Source: Mycobacterium sp. 1100029.7
GTDB lineage: Bacteria > Actinomycetota > Actinomycetes > Mycobacteriales > Mycobacteriaceae
Length of the DNA stretch: 64,000 bases
Direction of reading: 5' to 3'
Assembly (NCBI RefSeq): GCF_001665235.1
Contig: NZ_LZSC01000049.1
Span: forward strand, 1-64,000
Shown piece by piece: positions 1-7,494 of the stretch (the first letter of the stretch is position 1; every line of letters begins with the position of its first letter). The position numbers and the translations under genes were made by a program. Below the pieces are notes generated by a model, which saw only the letters and a program-made list of their open reading frames with translations, had not been told where the DNA came from and made no database searches.

Positions 1-1
1 G

Positions 2-70
2 CCGTACTTCGACGACCTCTCGGTGGGCCAGGTCTTCGACTGGGCACCGGTGGCGACCCTCTCGGCGGGG
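2..70 (+). pseudogene. 5'-side fragment of a MaoC-like dehydratase gene (Rv0216-like), cut at a rearrangement junction
   Basis: Frame 2 reads PYFDDLSVGQVFDWAP followed by VATLSAG, which matches the N-terminal part of the mycobacterial Rv0216-type double-hotdog (MaoC-like) protein. The window edge removes its start. After about residue 23 the frame leaves the family completely and runs into an inverted piece of a CoA-transferase gene, so the rest of the roughly 340-residue protein is missing here. Seen: the loss of family-like sequence near base 70. Inferred: a deletion or inversion cut the gene. The position just left of a lipW-like gene agrees with the M. tuberculosis order Rv0216-Rv0217c. 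Confidence 0.6.
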
Positions 71-71
71 C

Positions 72-245
72 TTGGGGTGGCTGCGCCGGACAGTTCTCGG
101 CGGGCCCCGTCAAGGGCAGGGCGGCATAGCGTGCCGCGGTATCTGCCATCGACACCTGGATCAGCTCCCCGCCACCGCGGGATAGCGATTCGGCCACGGC
201 CGCAGCCGCCTCCAGGCCCGTGAGGGGATCAGCGATGGCGTCGCC
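72..245 (-). pseudogene. inverted internal fragment of a CaiB/BaiF (alpha-methylacyl-CoA racemase-like) CoA-transferase
   Basis: Read on the minus strand from about base 245, this gives GDAIADPLTGLEAAAAVAES, then SLSRGGGELIQVSMADTAAR and YAALPLTGPAENCPAQPP. This is the late part of a family III (CaiB/BaiF) CoA-transferase, including the typical D-x(2,3)-G repeat-rich segment and the SMAD-type helix. The segment has no start and no N-terminal domain. Its natural continuation, the C-terminal tail, lies on the opposite strand immediately to the right (246-327), so this piece has been inverted relative to its own gene end. It cannot make a functional enzyme. Confidence 0.65.
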
Positions 246-327
246 GCATCGACCTGCCGCCGAACTGGGCGCCGACAACGATGCCGTGCGCCGCGCGGTC
301 TCCGAAAGACGCCTGTTGCCATGCTGA
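246..327 (+). pseudogene. C-terminal tail of the same CaiB/BaiF CoA-transferase, plus strand
   Basis: The plus-strand frame reads RPAAELGADNDAVRRAVSER then RLLPC and stops at TGA 325-327. This is the usual family ending (GADN-x-AVR near the C-terminus). The stop overlaps the ATG of the amidohydrolase at 321 by seven bases, so the intact ancestral gene was probably translationally coupled to the amidohydrolase. The preceding part of the protein is present only on the other strand (72-245). There is no usable start, so this is a remnant. Confidence 0.6.
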
Positions 328-1622
328 TTCAGCGGGCGACACTGTTGGACGGGACGGTGACCGACATCCGCGTCGGCGCGCGGATCGAGCAGGTCAGCCC
401 GGGCCTACTCGCCCAACGTGGCGAGACGGTGCACGACGCACGCGGCGGGACCGTGCTGCCCGGCCTGCACGACCATCACGTGCATCTGCGTTCGGCCGCC
501 TCCGCGCTGGATTCACTGCAGCTGGGGCCGCCGACCGTGTGCACCGAAGAACAACTGGCACAAGCGCTATCGGCGGTAACGCCCGGTGCTGATGGCTGGA
601 TTCGAGCGGTCGGTTACCACGACTCGGTGGCCGGCGAACTGGACCGCGCCGCGCTCGACGCGATGGTGCCAGGCATCCCGTTGCGCGTCCAGCATCGCAG
701 TGGCGCCCTATGGATCCTCAACTCCGCCGCATTGCAACTGCTCGGCATGACCGAACACCCCGACGGGAGGCTGCGCGCTGCAGACCGTTGGTCCGAAGCG
801 CTGCAACGCCGTCAGACCGACCTGGGGAATCTGAGCCGGCGCCTCACCGCGTCGGGTGTCACCGGAGTCACCGACGCCACACCGGATCTCGATGCCGACG
901 ACATGGTCTCCCTGCTGACGGCGCACCGGCACGGCGAATTCGGGCCACGGCCAACCTTCCTGGCGCCGGGCAAGAAAATCCTGCACGACGACGCCCTCGA
1001 CCTGGAGGCACTCACCGCGTGGATCGCCGACCAGCACGCCGACGGGCAGCCGGTCGCCCTACATTGTGTCACCGCAGCACAATTGGTGGTAACCCTGGCG
1101 GCGCTGCGCGCCGCCGGTACCCATCCGCGCGATCGCATCGAACACGCCGCCGTTGTCGACGACGACAATCTCGCCGACCTGGCCGAACTCGGCCTCACGG
1201 TGGTGACCCAACCCAACTTCGTCGCCGAACGCGGCGACCAGTACCTCGCCGAAATCCCGGCTTTCGAGCATCACCTGCTATGGCGAGTCGCCTCGCTGCT
1301 GAAAGCCGGAGTGCGCGTGGCGCTCTCGACCGACATGCCGTTCGGCCACGGTGACCCGTGGGCGGCGATGCGTGCCGCCGTCCATCGCAGCACGCTCAGC
1401 GGAGCCGTGCTGGGGCCCAGCGAACGCATCTCGGCGGCAACGGCTTTGGCGATGTTTCTGGGACACGCCGAACAGCCCTGGCAACCCAGGACCGTCGTCG
1501 TCGGGCAGCCGGGTGACCTCTGTGTGCTCAGCGAGCCACCCGCGGTGGCGCTGGCCGAACTGGACGCCGGATTGGTGTCGGCGACGTTCATCGCCGGCAC
1601 CCTGGCGTACCCGGCTAGCTAG
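321..1622 (+). CDS. amidohydrolase family protein (YtcJ-like metal-dependent hydrolase)
   Basis: The protein has 433 residues and an amidohydrolase_3 layout: a short N-terminal beta-sandwich strand set, the metal motif HxH at H53-V-H55 following VLPGL, further metal/catalytic histidines in ALHCVT (about 248) and RIEHA (about 274), and the catalytic Asp in LSTDMPFG (about 337). These enzymes hydrolyse C-N bonds of cyclic or N-acyl compounds in the cytoplasm; the substrate cannot be told from sequence. The ATG at 321 overlaps the stop of a decayed CoA-transferase, so the original operon context is broken. Its 3' end overlaps the convergent esterase gene by eight bases. I do not recall it in the M. 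tuberculosis locus. Confidence 0.85.
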   Translation: MLIQRATLLDGTVTDIRVGARIEQVSPGLLAQRGETVHDARGGTVLPGLHDHHVHLRSAASALDSLQLGPPTVCTEEQLAQALSAVTPGADGWIRAVGYHDSVAGELDRAALDAMVPGIPLRVQHRSGALWILNSAALQLLGMTEHPDGRLRAADRWSEALQRRQTDLGNLSRRLTASGVTGVTDATPDLDADDMVSLLTAHRHGEFGPRPTFLAPGKKILHDDALDLEALTAWIADQHADGQPVALHCVTAAQLVVTLAALRAAGTHPRDRIEHAAVVDDDNLADLAELGLTVVTQPNFVAERGDQYLAEIPAFEHHLLWRVASLLKAGVRVALSTDMPFGHGDPWAAMRAAVHRSTLSGAVLGPSERISAATALAMFLGHAEQPWQPRTVVVGQPGDLCVLSEPPAVALAELDAGLVSATFIAGTLAYPAS

Positions 1623-2517
1623 TCGCGGCGAGCGCGCCTCGCAATACCTCGCACTGGGTGTCGAAAAAGCGTTGCGAAACTCCAACTTTCGGCGCCACCA
1701 GGTCGAAGCCGTGAAATGCGCCGGGGATGGTCTCGACCTGGCACGACACGCCGGCACCGCGCAGCCGTTCGGCGTAGGCGAGGTCCTCGTCGTGAAACAG
1801 GTCATGGGTGCCGACGCCGATCCACGCCGGCGCCAACCCGCTGAGGTCGTCGCGGCGGGCCGGCACAGCGAGCTGCGGGTCGGCGTCGCCGAGGTAGGCC
1901 GTCCAACCGAACTGGTTGCTGCGGGTGTTCCACAGCCGATAATCCGGATTCTCGGCAGTCAGTGAACTTCGATCGTCGAGCATCGGATACGCCAGCAATT
2001 GGAGCAGTGGTGCGACCTCGCCACGGTCGCGGGCCAGAAACGCCAGGGACGCGGCAAGCCCGCCACCGGCGCTGGCGCCGCCGATCGCGATTCGACTCCG
2101 GTCCACCGCGGGCAGCCCGGCCAGCCAGGTCAGCACCGAATAGCAGTCCTCGAGCGGTGTGGGATAGGGATTCTCGGGCGCCAGGCGGTATTCCACCGAC
2201 GCGACGGTGATACCCAGCCGGGTGCTGAACCCGCGGCACACCCGGTCATCCTGTTGGGCGCTGCCCATCACGTATCCGCCGCCGTGAATCCAGACCAGGG
2301 CCGGCGCCGGCTCGGTGACACCCGGCGGCCGGAACAGCCGGACACCGGCTCCGGATGCCAGGGTGATCACTTCGGCGTGGCGGGACGCACCCGGGCTGCG
2401 GCGCTCCCGCAGCGTGGTCAGCACCCGGATGGTGGAAAGGCTGCGGCGACTGACCAGTTGTCGCGGGGCGATGCGCGCTATACGGCGCAAATCGGGGTGA
2501 ACGTCGCTGTTCGGCAC
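1615..2517 (-). CDS. lipW: alpha/beta hydrolase, LipW-like carboxylesterase (HSL family)
   Basis: Hormone-sensitive-lipase-type esterase. The oxyanion motif is HGGGYVMG, the nucleophile elbow is GASAG, and the acid and base lie in the C-terminal third (Asp in THDLFHDED; His in GAFHGFD). The GTG at 2517 gives 300 residues, close to M. tuberculosis LipW. An ATG at 2580 would add 21 residues that do not look like the family. It probably hydrolyses short- to medium-chain acyl esters. It is divergent from the frameshifted hydrolase at 2622 and convergent with the amidohydrolase. The name rests on position and family, so orthology is likely but untested. Confidence 0.85.
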   Translation of the reverse strand: MPNSDVHPDLRRIARIAPRQLVSRRSLSTIRVLTTLRERRSPGASRHAEVITLASGAGVRLFRPPGVTEPAPALVWIHGGGYVMGSAQQDDRVCRGFSTRLGITVASVEYRLAPENPYPTPLEDCYSVLTWLAGLPAVDRSRIAIGGASAGGGLAASLAFLARDRGEVAPLLQLLAYPMLDDRSSLTAENPDYRLWNTRSNQFGWTAYLGDADPQLAVPARRDDLSGLAPAWIGVGTHDLFHDEDLAYAERLRGAGVSCQVETIPGAFHGFDLVAPKVGVSQRFFDTQCEVLRGALAATS

Positions 2518-2621
2518 CGGCTCAGTATTACCGAGACCACACCGCGCCCACGCGTGGCATCCGGTGTTGTCGCAGTGCATACCCCACGGTGAGTGCGGTT
2601 CCGGCCCCTAGGCTTACTGAT

Positions 2622-3445
2622 GTGACCACGTTGGTTCCGAGGCTTGTCGACACCATCCTCGGCAAGGTCCGAGTTCAGGTCAGCCCGGGAACCGGGCCCG
2701 CGATGCTGCTGTGGCCCAGCCTGCTGATGACGGGCGACCTGTGGGCCGGCCAGGTCGCCCGCTTCGGCGCACAGCAGAAGGTGGTGCTGATCGATCCGCC
2801 GGGCCACGGCGGCAGCGAGCCCCTTCGCGGCATGTTCAGCTTCACCGACTGTGCGCGCTGCGTCGTCGACATCATGGACGGGCTCGGCATCGACAAGGCG
2901 CACCTGGTCGGCAACTCCTGGGGCGGAATGATCGGGGCCACCTTCGCCGCGCAGCATCCGAGCCGTCTCGACCGCGCGGTCTTGATGAACTGCACCGCAT
3001 CGAAGGCCGGCCTGGCGCAACGGGTCCAATTCGCCGCCCTGCTGCAGATGTGCGGATCCTCGGCGGCATCAAGCCACCGCTGACGCGGTCGGTGATCCGC
3101 AACTTCGTCGGACCGACGACGTTGCGCACCCGACCGGATGTGGTCGAGAAGGTACGCGCGAATGTCGAAGCCGCCAAGCTGAATTCGGCTAGCTGGGCGG
3201 TGCGCAGCGTGGTGCTCGCCCGGCCCGATCAGCATGCCCTGTGCCAGCGCATCACCGCCCCGGTCCTGGTGGTCGCCGGTGTAGAGGACCGCACCTTCCC
3301 GGTCGCCGAAACGCGGGCCATGGCCGAGTCCATCCCGGGGTCGTCGTTCACGGTCCTCGACGGCGCCGCGCACCTGGTGGCGCTCGAGGATCCGGCCCGC
3401 GTCAATGAGCTGCTCAACGAGTTCTTGTTCGACGGCGCGAGCTGA
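2622..3445 (+). pseudogene. alpha/beta hydrolase with an internal frameshift
   Basis: The first frame (GTG 2622, VTTLVPRLVD) carries the fold start, PGHGGSEPLRG and the nucleophile elbow GNSWGG. It then runs into a stop at 3083. The rest of the protein (RILGGIKPPLT, then VLVVAGVEDRTFPVAETR with the acid, and GAAHLV with the base) continues in another frame to 3445. Adding one G between 3050 and 3051 would join them as QMVRILGGIKPPLT. All three catalytic residues survive on either side, so the break is recent or a sequence error. The product would be a 3-oxoadipate enol-lactonase/haloperoxidase-like hydrolase of about 274 residues. Confidence 0.8.
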
Positions 3446-3721
3446 GGGTCGCCGGGTTAGCGGGTCGAAGAACTTCGCATCCGTAGCCGTCCACGGATGC
3501 CCCGGCTCCGAATCACCCGCGTGAGGCATCGCAGCCAGTCAAGTGACCAGCGTTGATCGGAGTGGTTAACCGGTGCGAGATCGGGGTATCGATCCGAATG
3601 ATTCAAATGCTGGCGCCCAGCGGGTGTCGGTGCGTGGGCCATGTGGATTCGTCGCAGCGTCCCACAGCGGGGCCGAGGCGTGTCCGGGCCACCTGGGTGG
3701 GGACGACGCGAGGGGCGTGAA
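3446..3721 (+). promoter_or_regulatory. non-coding leader with a possible SigF-type promoter (3564-3589)
   Basis: This 276-base gap precedes the methyltransferase gene. It contains GGTTA at 3564-3568 and GGGTAT at 3584-3589, 15 bases apart, which resembles the mycobacterial SigF pattern GGTTT-N15 to 17-GGGTA. The motif match is seen; its use is inferred. I see no other gene in the gap. In-frame upstream codons of the methyltransferase frame (from 3641) lack a ribosome-binding site and look non-coding. Confidence 0.35.
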
Positions 3722-4378
3722 ATGCTGGGGCATCTTTACGAGCAGGCGCTCGGCGGCGAGCGATGTTGGATTCGCCACGAGGACGGTGAAACTCGGGTGC
3801 TGCCGGCGCATCGCTGGCTCGGCGCCCACTGTCTGGCGCACGGCGGATCCGTCGACGACCTGGACGAAGTCTTCGACGAAACCGTCACCCAGATGTGTAC
3901 CGGGCCCACCATCGAGCTCGGCTGCGGTCCTGGCCGGTTGGTCGCCCGGCTGTTCGAGCGGGGGATCTTCGCGCTTGGCATCGACCGGTCGGCCGCGGCG
4001 ATCCGGTTGGCCGGTCGCGGCGGGGCCCCGGCCATCCTCGGCGACGTCTTCGAGCCGCTGCCCGGGATGGGCCGCTGGCAGACGGTGCTGCTGGTCGACG
4101 GCAACGTCGGCCTCGGCGGCGATCCGCGGCGAATCCTGGGCCGTGCCGCCGAGCTGCTGCGCAACGGCGGGCGTTGCCTGGCCGAATTCGACGCCGACGA
4201 CATCGGGATCTGCACCCGTTGGGTACGTCTGGAATCAGCCTGCGATGTCGGACCGTGGTTCCGATGGGCATCGGTAGGGATCGACAGCGCCGCCACTCTC
4301 GCGGCGCAAGTCGGTCTGACCGTGACAAACGTTTCGATGATCAGCGGACGCATGATCGCGAGCCTGAGCGCGGCGTAG
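3722..4378 (+). CDS. class I SAM-dependent methyltransferase
   Basis: The protein has 218 residues and a Rossmann-type methyltransferase core. SAM motif I is IELGCGPGRL at about residue 65, the acidic motif follows in LGIDRS, and motif II-like LLVDGNVGL and motif III-like LRNGGRCLAEFD come next. The start at ATG 3722 (MLGHLYEQ) has GAGGGG just upstream, whereas the longer open frame from 3641 does not. It ends five bases before the molybdopterin oxidoreductase, so the two are probably co-transcribed with the small membrane protein after it. The substrate is unknown. I do not recall this gene in M. tuberculosis, where Rv0218 follows lipW. Confidence 0.8.
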   Translation: MLGHLYEQALGGERCWIRHEDGETRVLPAHRWLGAHCLAHGGSVDDLDEVFDETVTQMCTGPTIELGCGPGRLVARLFERGIFALGIDRSAAAIRLAGRGGAPAILGDVFEPLPGMGRWQTVLLVDGNVGLGGDPRRILGRAAELLRNGGRCLAEFDADDIGICTRWVRLESACDVGPWFRWASVGIDSAATLAAQVGLTVTNVSMISGRMIASLSAA

Positions 4379-4383
4379 CCGGC

Positions 4384-5607
4384 TTGCTCGGCCGGTTCCG
4401 CAGCCCGCTGCGCGGCCCCTGGCTGACCTCGGTGTTGGGCCTGGTGCTGCTGATCGCGTTGCCGGTCGTCATCCTCACCGGATTGCTGTCCTACATCGCG
4501 TATGCGCCCGCGCTCGGCCAGGCCATCCCCGCCGACGTCGGGTGGCTGCGGCTACCCCTGTTCACCTGGCCCACGCGCCCGTCGTGGCTGTACCGGCTGA
4601 CCCAGGGCATCCACGTGGGGCTCGGGCTGGTGATCATCCCGGTGGTGCTGGCCAAATTGTGGTCGGTGATCCCGCGGCTGTTCGTCTGGCCGCCGGCACG
4701 GTCGCCCGCCCAATTCCTGGAGCGGCTGTCGCTGGCGATGCTGGTCGGCGGGATTCTGTTCGAGATCGTCACCGGCGTACTCAATATCCAGTACGACTAC
4801 ATCTTCGGGTTCAGCTTCTACACCGCGCACTACTTCGGCGCCTGGGTGTTCATCGCCGGCTTTCTGATGCACGTCGCGATCAAGCTGCCGCGCATGGTCA
4901 CCGGGTTGCGCTCGCTGGCGCTGCGCGACGTGCTGCGTACCGGCCGCGCTGACACCCGGCCGCAGCCGGCCGATCCCGACGGCCTGGTGGCCGCCGACCC
5001 GGCCGAGCCGACGATCAGCAGGCGCGGCGCTCTGGCGTTGGTCGGCGGCGGGGCGTTGTTCATCGCCGCGATCACGGTCGGCCAAACGCTAGGTGGCGCC
5101 ACCCGCCAGGCCGCGCTGCTGCTGCCACGCGGACGGGGCCGGGGCGACTTCCCGGTCAACAAGACCGCCGCTGCAGCAGGTATTACCCCCGAAAGTGTCG
5201 GCGCAAGTTGGGTTTTGACGCTGCGTGGCGGTCCGACGGAGGTGGTGCTGGATCGCAGAAGGCTGGCCGCGTTGCCGCAACACACCGCGCGTCTGCCGAT
5301 CGCCTGCGTGGAAGGCTGGTCGACCGTACAGACGTGGAGCGGAGTGCGGCTGGCCGACCTGGCCCGCATCGCCGGCGTTGGCGCACCGCGTTCGGCACGG
5401 GTGGTCTCGCTGCAGCGCGGCGGCGCGTTCGGCCAAGCGATGCTGCAGGCCAATCAGATTGACGACTCCGACGCGCTGCTGGCGCTGCGGGTCAATGGCG
5501 CCGAGTTGTCGTTGGACCACGGCTTTCCGGCTCGCATCATCGTGCCGGCGCTGCCCGGTGTGCACAACACCAAATGGGTGGCCGCCATCGAGTTCGCGGC
5601 GGATTGA
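4384..5607 (+). CDS. membrane-anchored molybdopterin oxidoreductase (sulfite-oxidase-like, Rv0218 family)
   Basis: About 407 residues in two parts. The first 190 residues hold four hydrophobic spans with conserved histidines (GIHVGL, TAHYFG, MHVAIK), as in cytochrome-b561-like domains. Then SRRGALALVGGGALF forms a Tat-like signal anchor, followed by an oxidoreductase molybdopterin domain. In it LPIACVEGWSTVQTW carries the cysteine expected to bind molybdenum, and DHGFPARIIVPALPG is the family signature. The catalytic domain should face outside the membrane. The start is uncertain: TTG 4384 (LLGRFRSPLRG) is the only plausible codon after the upstream stop. The next gene begins one base after its stop. 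Confidence 0.8.
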   Translation: MLGRFRSPLRGPWLTSVLGLVLLIALPVVILTGLLSYIAYAPALGQAIPADVGWLRLPLFTWPTRPSWLYRLTQGIHVGLGLVIIPVVLAKLWSVIPRLFVWPPARSPAQFLERLSLAMLVGGILFEIVTGVLNIQYDYIFGFSFYTAHYFGAWVFIAGFLMHVAIKLPRMVTGLRSLALRDVLRTGRADTRPQPADPDGLVAADPAEPTISRRGALALVGGGALFIAAITVGQTLGGATRQAALLLPRGRGRGDFPVNKTAAAAGITPESVGASWVLTLRGGPTEVVLDRRRLAALPQHTARLPIACVEGWSTVQTWSGVRLADLARIAGVGAPRSARVVSLQRGGAFGQAMLQANQIDDSDALLALRVNGAELSLDHGFPARIIVPALPGVHNTKWVAAIEFAAD

Positions 5608-5608
5608 G

Positions 5609-6133
5609 ATGTCAAGACTGACAACACGTTTCACAGCGATCTACGGGTCACACCCGCTGCATCTGCTGACCATGCTGTCCGGCTTCGCGCTGCTGGGATA
5701 CATCCTGGCCACCTTCACACCGGCGACACTGTGGAATCCCGGCAGCTGGTGGCAGTCGATCGCCGTCTGGTTCGCGGTGGCCATCGTCGCCCACGACCTG
5801 CTGTTCTTTCCCCTCTACGCACTGGCCGATCGCGTGCTGACCGCTCGGCTCGGTGGCGGCCCGGCTCGCGGATCCTCAAAAGTGTTGGCCCATAACTACA
5901 TTCGGATTCCGACCCTGGGCGCGGGGTTGACGTTGCTGATCTTTCTGCCCGGCATCATCGAGCAGGGGGCGCCCACCTATTACGCGGCCACCGGACAGAC
6001 CCAGCAGCCCTATCTGGGCAGGTGGTTGCTGCTGGTCGCGGCGATGTTCGCACTCAGCGCGATCGGCTACGTCGTCCGGCTCGCGTCGGCGCGTCGGCGC
6101 ACCCCGCCCAGCGAACGCAAAATCCCTGAATAG
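5609..6133 (+). CDS. small polytopic membrane protein (Rv0219-like)
   Basis: 174 residues with four predicted membrane spans (LLTMLSGFALLGYILATF; SIAVWFAVAIVAHDLLFFPLYAL; LGAGLTLLIFLPGII; WLLLVAAMFALSAIGYVV) and a basic C-terminus. The ATG lies one base after the stop of the molybdopterin oxidoreductase, so the two are translationally linked and the product may be a partner or assembly factor of that enzyme. This role is inferred from position only. The family is conserved in mycobacteria and I know of no assigned function. Confidence 0.8.
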   Translation: MSRLTTRFTAIYGSHPLHLLTMLSGFALLGYILATFTPATLWNPGSWWQSIAVWFAVAIVAHDLLFFPLYALADRVLTARLGGGPARGSSKVLAHNYIRIPTLGAGLTLLIFLPGIIEQGAPTYYAATGQTQQPYLGRWLLLVAAMFALSAIGYVVRLASARRRTPPSERKIPE

Positions 6134-6200
6134 AGCGCCGAATCCGGCAACACAGCAAACTCTGCTCCGGTGAAATCCGGACCATCTGGCGAACATCTAC

Positions 6201-6216
6201 GCAAACGTCAGTTTGC
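6201..6216. promoter_or_regulatory. 16-bp inverted repeat in the lipC upstream region
   Basis: GCAAAC-GTCA-GTTTGC is a perfect 6-bp inverted repeat with a four-base centre, about 30 bases before the lipC ATG. The size and position suit a repressor operator. No regulator gene is adjacent, so the binding protein is unknown. Confidence 0.35.
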
Positions 6217-6245
6217 CCCAACGCGGTGGGGGTACAGTCCCAGAC

Positions 6246-7451
6246 ATGACGGCGAGGGTTCCGAGCGTGACACCGTATTTGAAATGGTTGCTGCGGGCCC
6301 GGCCGGGCGACTATGCGCTGGCCTTGAGCGTCGCCGGGGCTTCGCTGCCGTTGGTCGGGAAGCACCTGGAACCGCTGGGCGGTGTGACCGCGATGGGGGT
6401 CTGGGGAGCGCGACTGGCGCCGGAGGCCATCTCCACCCTGCGGAAGGACTGGCGTAGGCCAGGGCTGGACGAGGAGCGTCGTCGCGACCGGGAAAGCACG
6501 CACGAGGTGTCCGTCGCCGCGCTGCGCGGGGTCGTGTCGACCGCGGACCTCGACCTCGAGTGGCCGGTCGTCGACAAGACGCCGCCGATCTGGGAGGCAT
6601 TGCGGCAGCGCCGCTATCTGTACCGGCGGGCGGTCCACTACGGCGACCACCCGTCGCAGGTGCTGGATGTGTGGCGGCGCAAGGATCTGCCGGCAGAACC
6701 CGCGCCGGTGCTGATCTTCGTTCCCGGCGGCGCGTGGGTGCATGGCCGCGCCATGATGCAGGGAACCGCCTTGATGTCGCGACTGGCCGAGCAGGGCTGG
6801 GTGTGCCTGGCGATCGACTACCGGGTCTCGCCTTACCACCGCTGGCCGCGGCACATCACCGACGTCAAGACCGCGATCGCATGGGCCCGCGCCAACGTCG
6901 ACAAGTTCGGTGGCGACCGCGATTTCGTTGCGGTGGCGGGCGCTTCGGCGGGCGGGCACCTGGCCGCGCTGGCCGGACTCACCCCCGACGACCCCGACTT
7001 CGAGCGCAGGCTGCCCGAAGGAGCCAACAGCTCGGTGGACGCGGTGGTCGGAATCTATGGCCGCTACGACTGGGAGGACCGCTCCACCCCCGAGCGCGAC
7101 CGCTTCGTCGAATTCCTGGAGCGCGTGGTGGTCAAGAAGTCCATCGCGCGCCACCCGCAGGTGTTCCGGGACGCGTCGCCGATCGCGCGGGTGCACCGGA
7201 ACGCTCCGCCGTTCCTGGTGATCCACGGCAGCAAAGACAGCGTGATCCCCGTCGCGCAGGCGCGAAGCTTCGTCGAGCGGATGCGCGCGGTCTCGCATTC
7301 CCCCGTCGGATACCTGGAATTGCCCGGCGCCGGCCACGGTTTCGACATGCTCGACGGTGAGCGCGCGGGTGCCGCGGCGCACGCGACTTCGCTGTTCCTC
7401 AACCAGGTCTATCGCACCAAAACCCGGATCGGGGCAAAAGAGGTTATCTAG
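6246..7451 (+). CDS. lipC: LipC-like carboxylesterase (alpha/beta hydrolase)
   Basis: 401 residues. A poorly conserved N-terminal 130-residue region precedes the hydrolase domain, which has the oxyanion motif PGGAWVHG (about 160), nucleophile GASAGG (about 232), acid in HGSKDSVIP (about 330) and base in GAGHGFD (about 365). LipC of M. tuberculosis is a surface-associated esterase for short-chain esters. The start is set at ATG 6246 (MTARVPSV); the longer frame from 6213 is non-coding in character. It is followed after 43 bases by the acyltransferase, in the same order as Rv0220-Rv0221. Confidence 0.9.
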   Translation: MTARVPSVTPYLKWLLRARPGDYALALSVAGASLPLVGKHLEPLGGVTAMGVWGARLAPEAISTLRKDWRRPGLDEERRRDRESTHEVSVAALRGVVSTADLDLEWPVVDKTPPIWEALRQRRYLYRRAVHYGDHPSQVLDVWRRKDLPAEPAPVLIFVPGGAWVHGRAMMQGTALMSRLAEQGWVCLAIDYRVSPYHRWPRHITDVKTAIAWARANVDKFGGDRDFVAVAGASAGGHLAALAGLTPDDPDFERRLPEGANSSVDAVVGIYGRYDWEDRSTPERDRFVEFLERVVVKKSIARHPQVFRDASPIARVHRNAPPFLVIHGSKDSVIPVAQARSFVERMRAVSHSPVGYLELPGAGHGFDMLDGERAGAAAHATSLFLNQVYRTKTRIGAKEVI

Positions 7452-7494
7452 CTTCACCGCTGAGTAAGGTCGCTGCAGAGGGGAAGGGGCAGCG

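Noticed and set aside
240..340. Minus-strand stretch reading GDRAAHGIVVGAQFGG, resembling a CoA-transferase segment
   Set aside because: It is the antisense of the plus-strand C-terminal tail of the CoA-transferase and in another frame from the inverted fragment; the likeness is coincidental.
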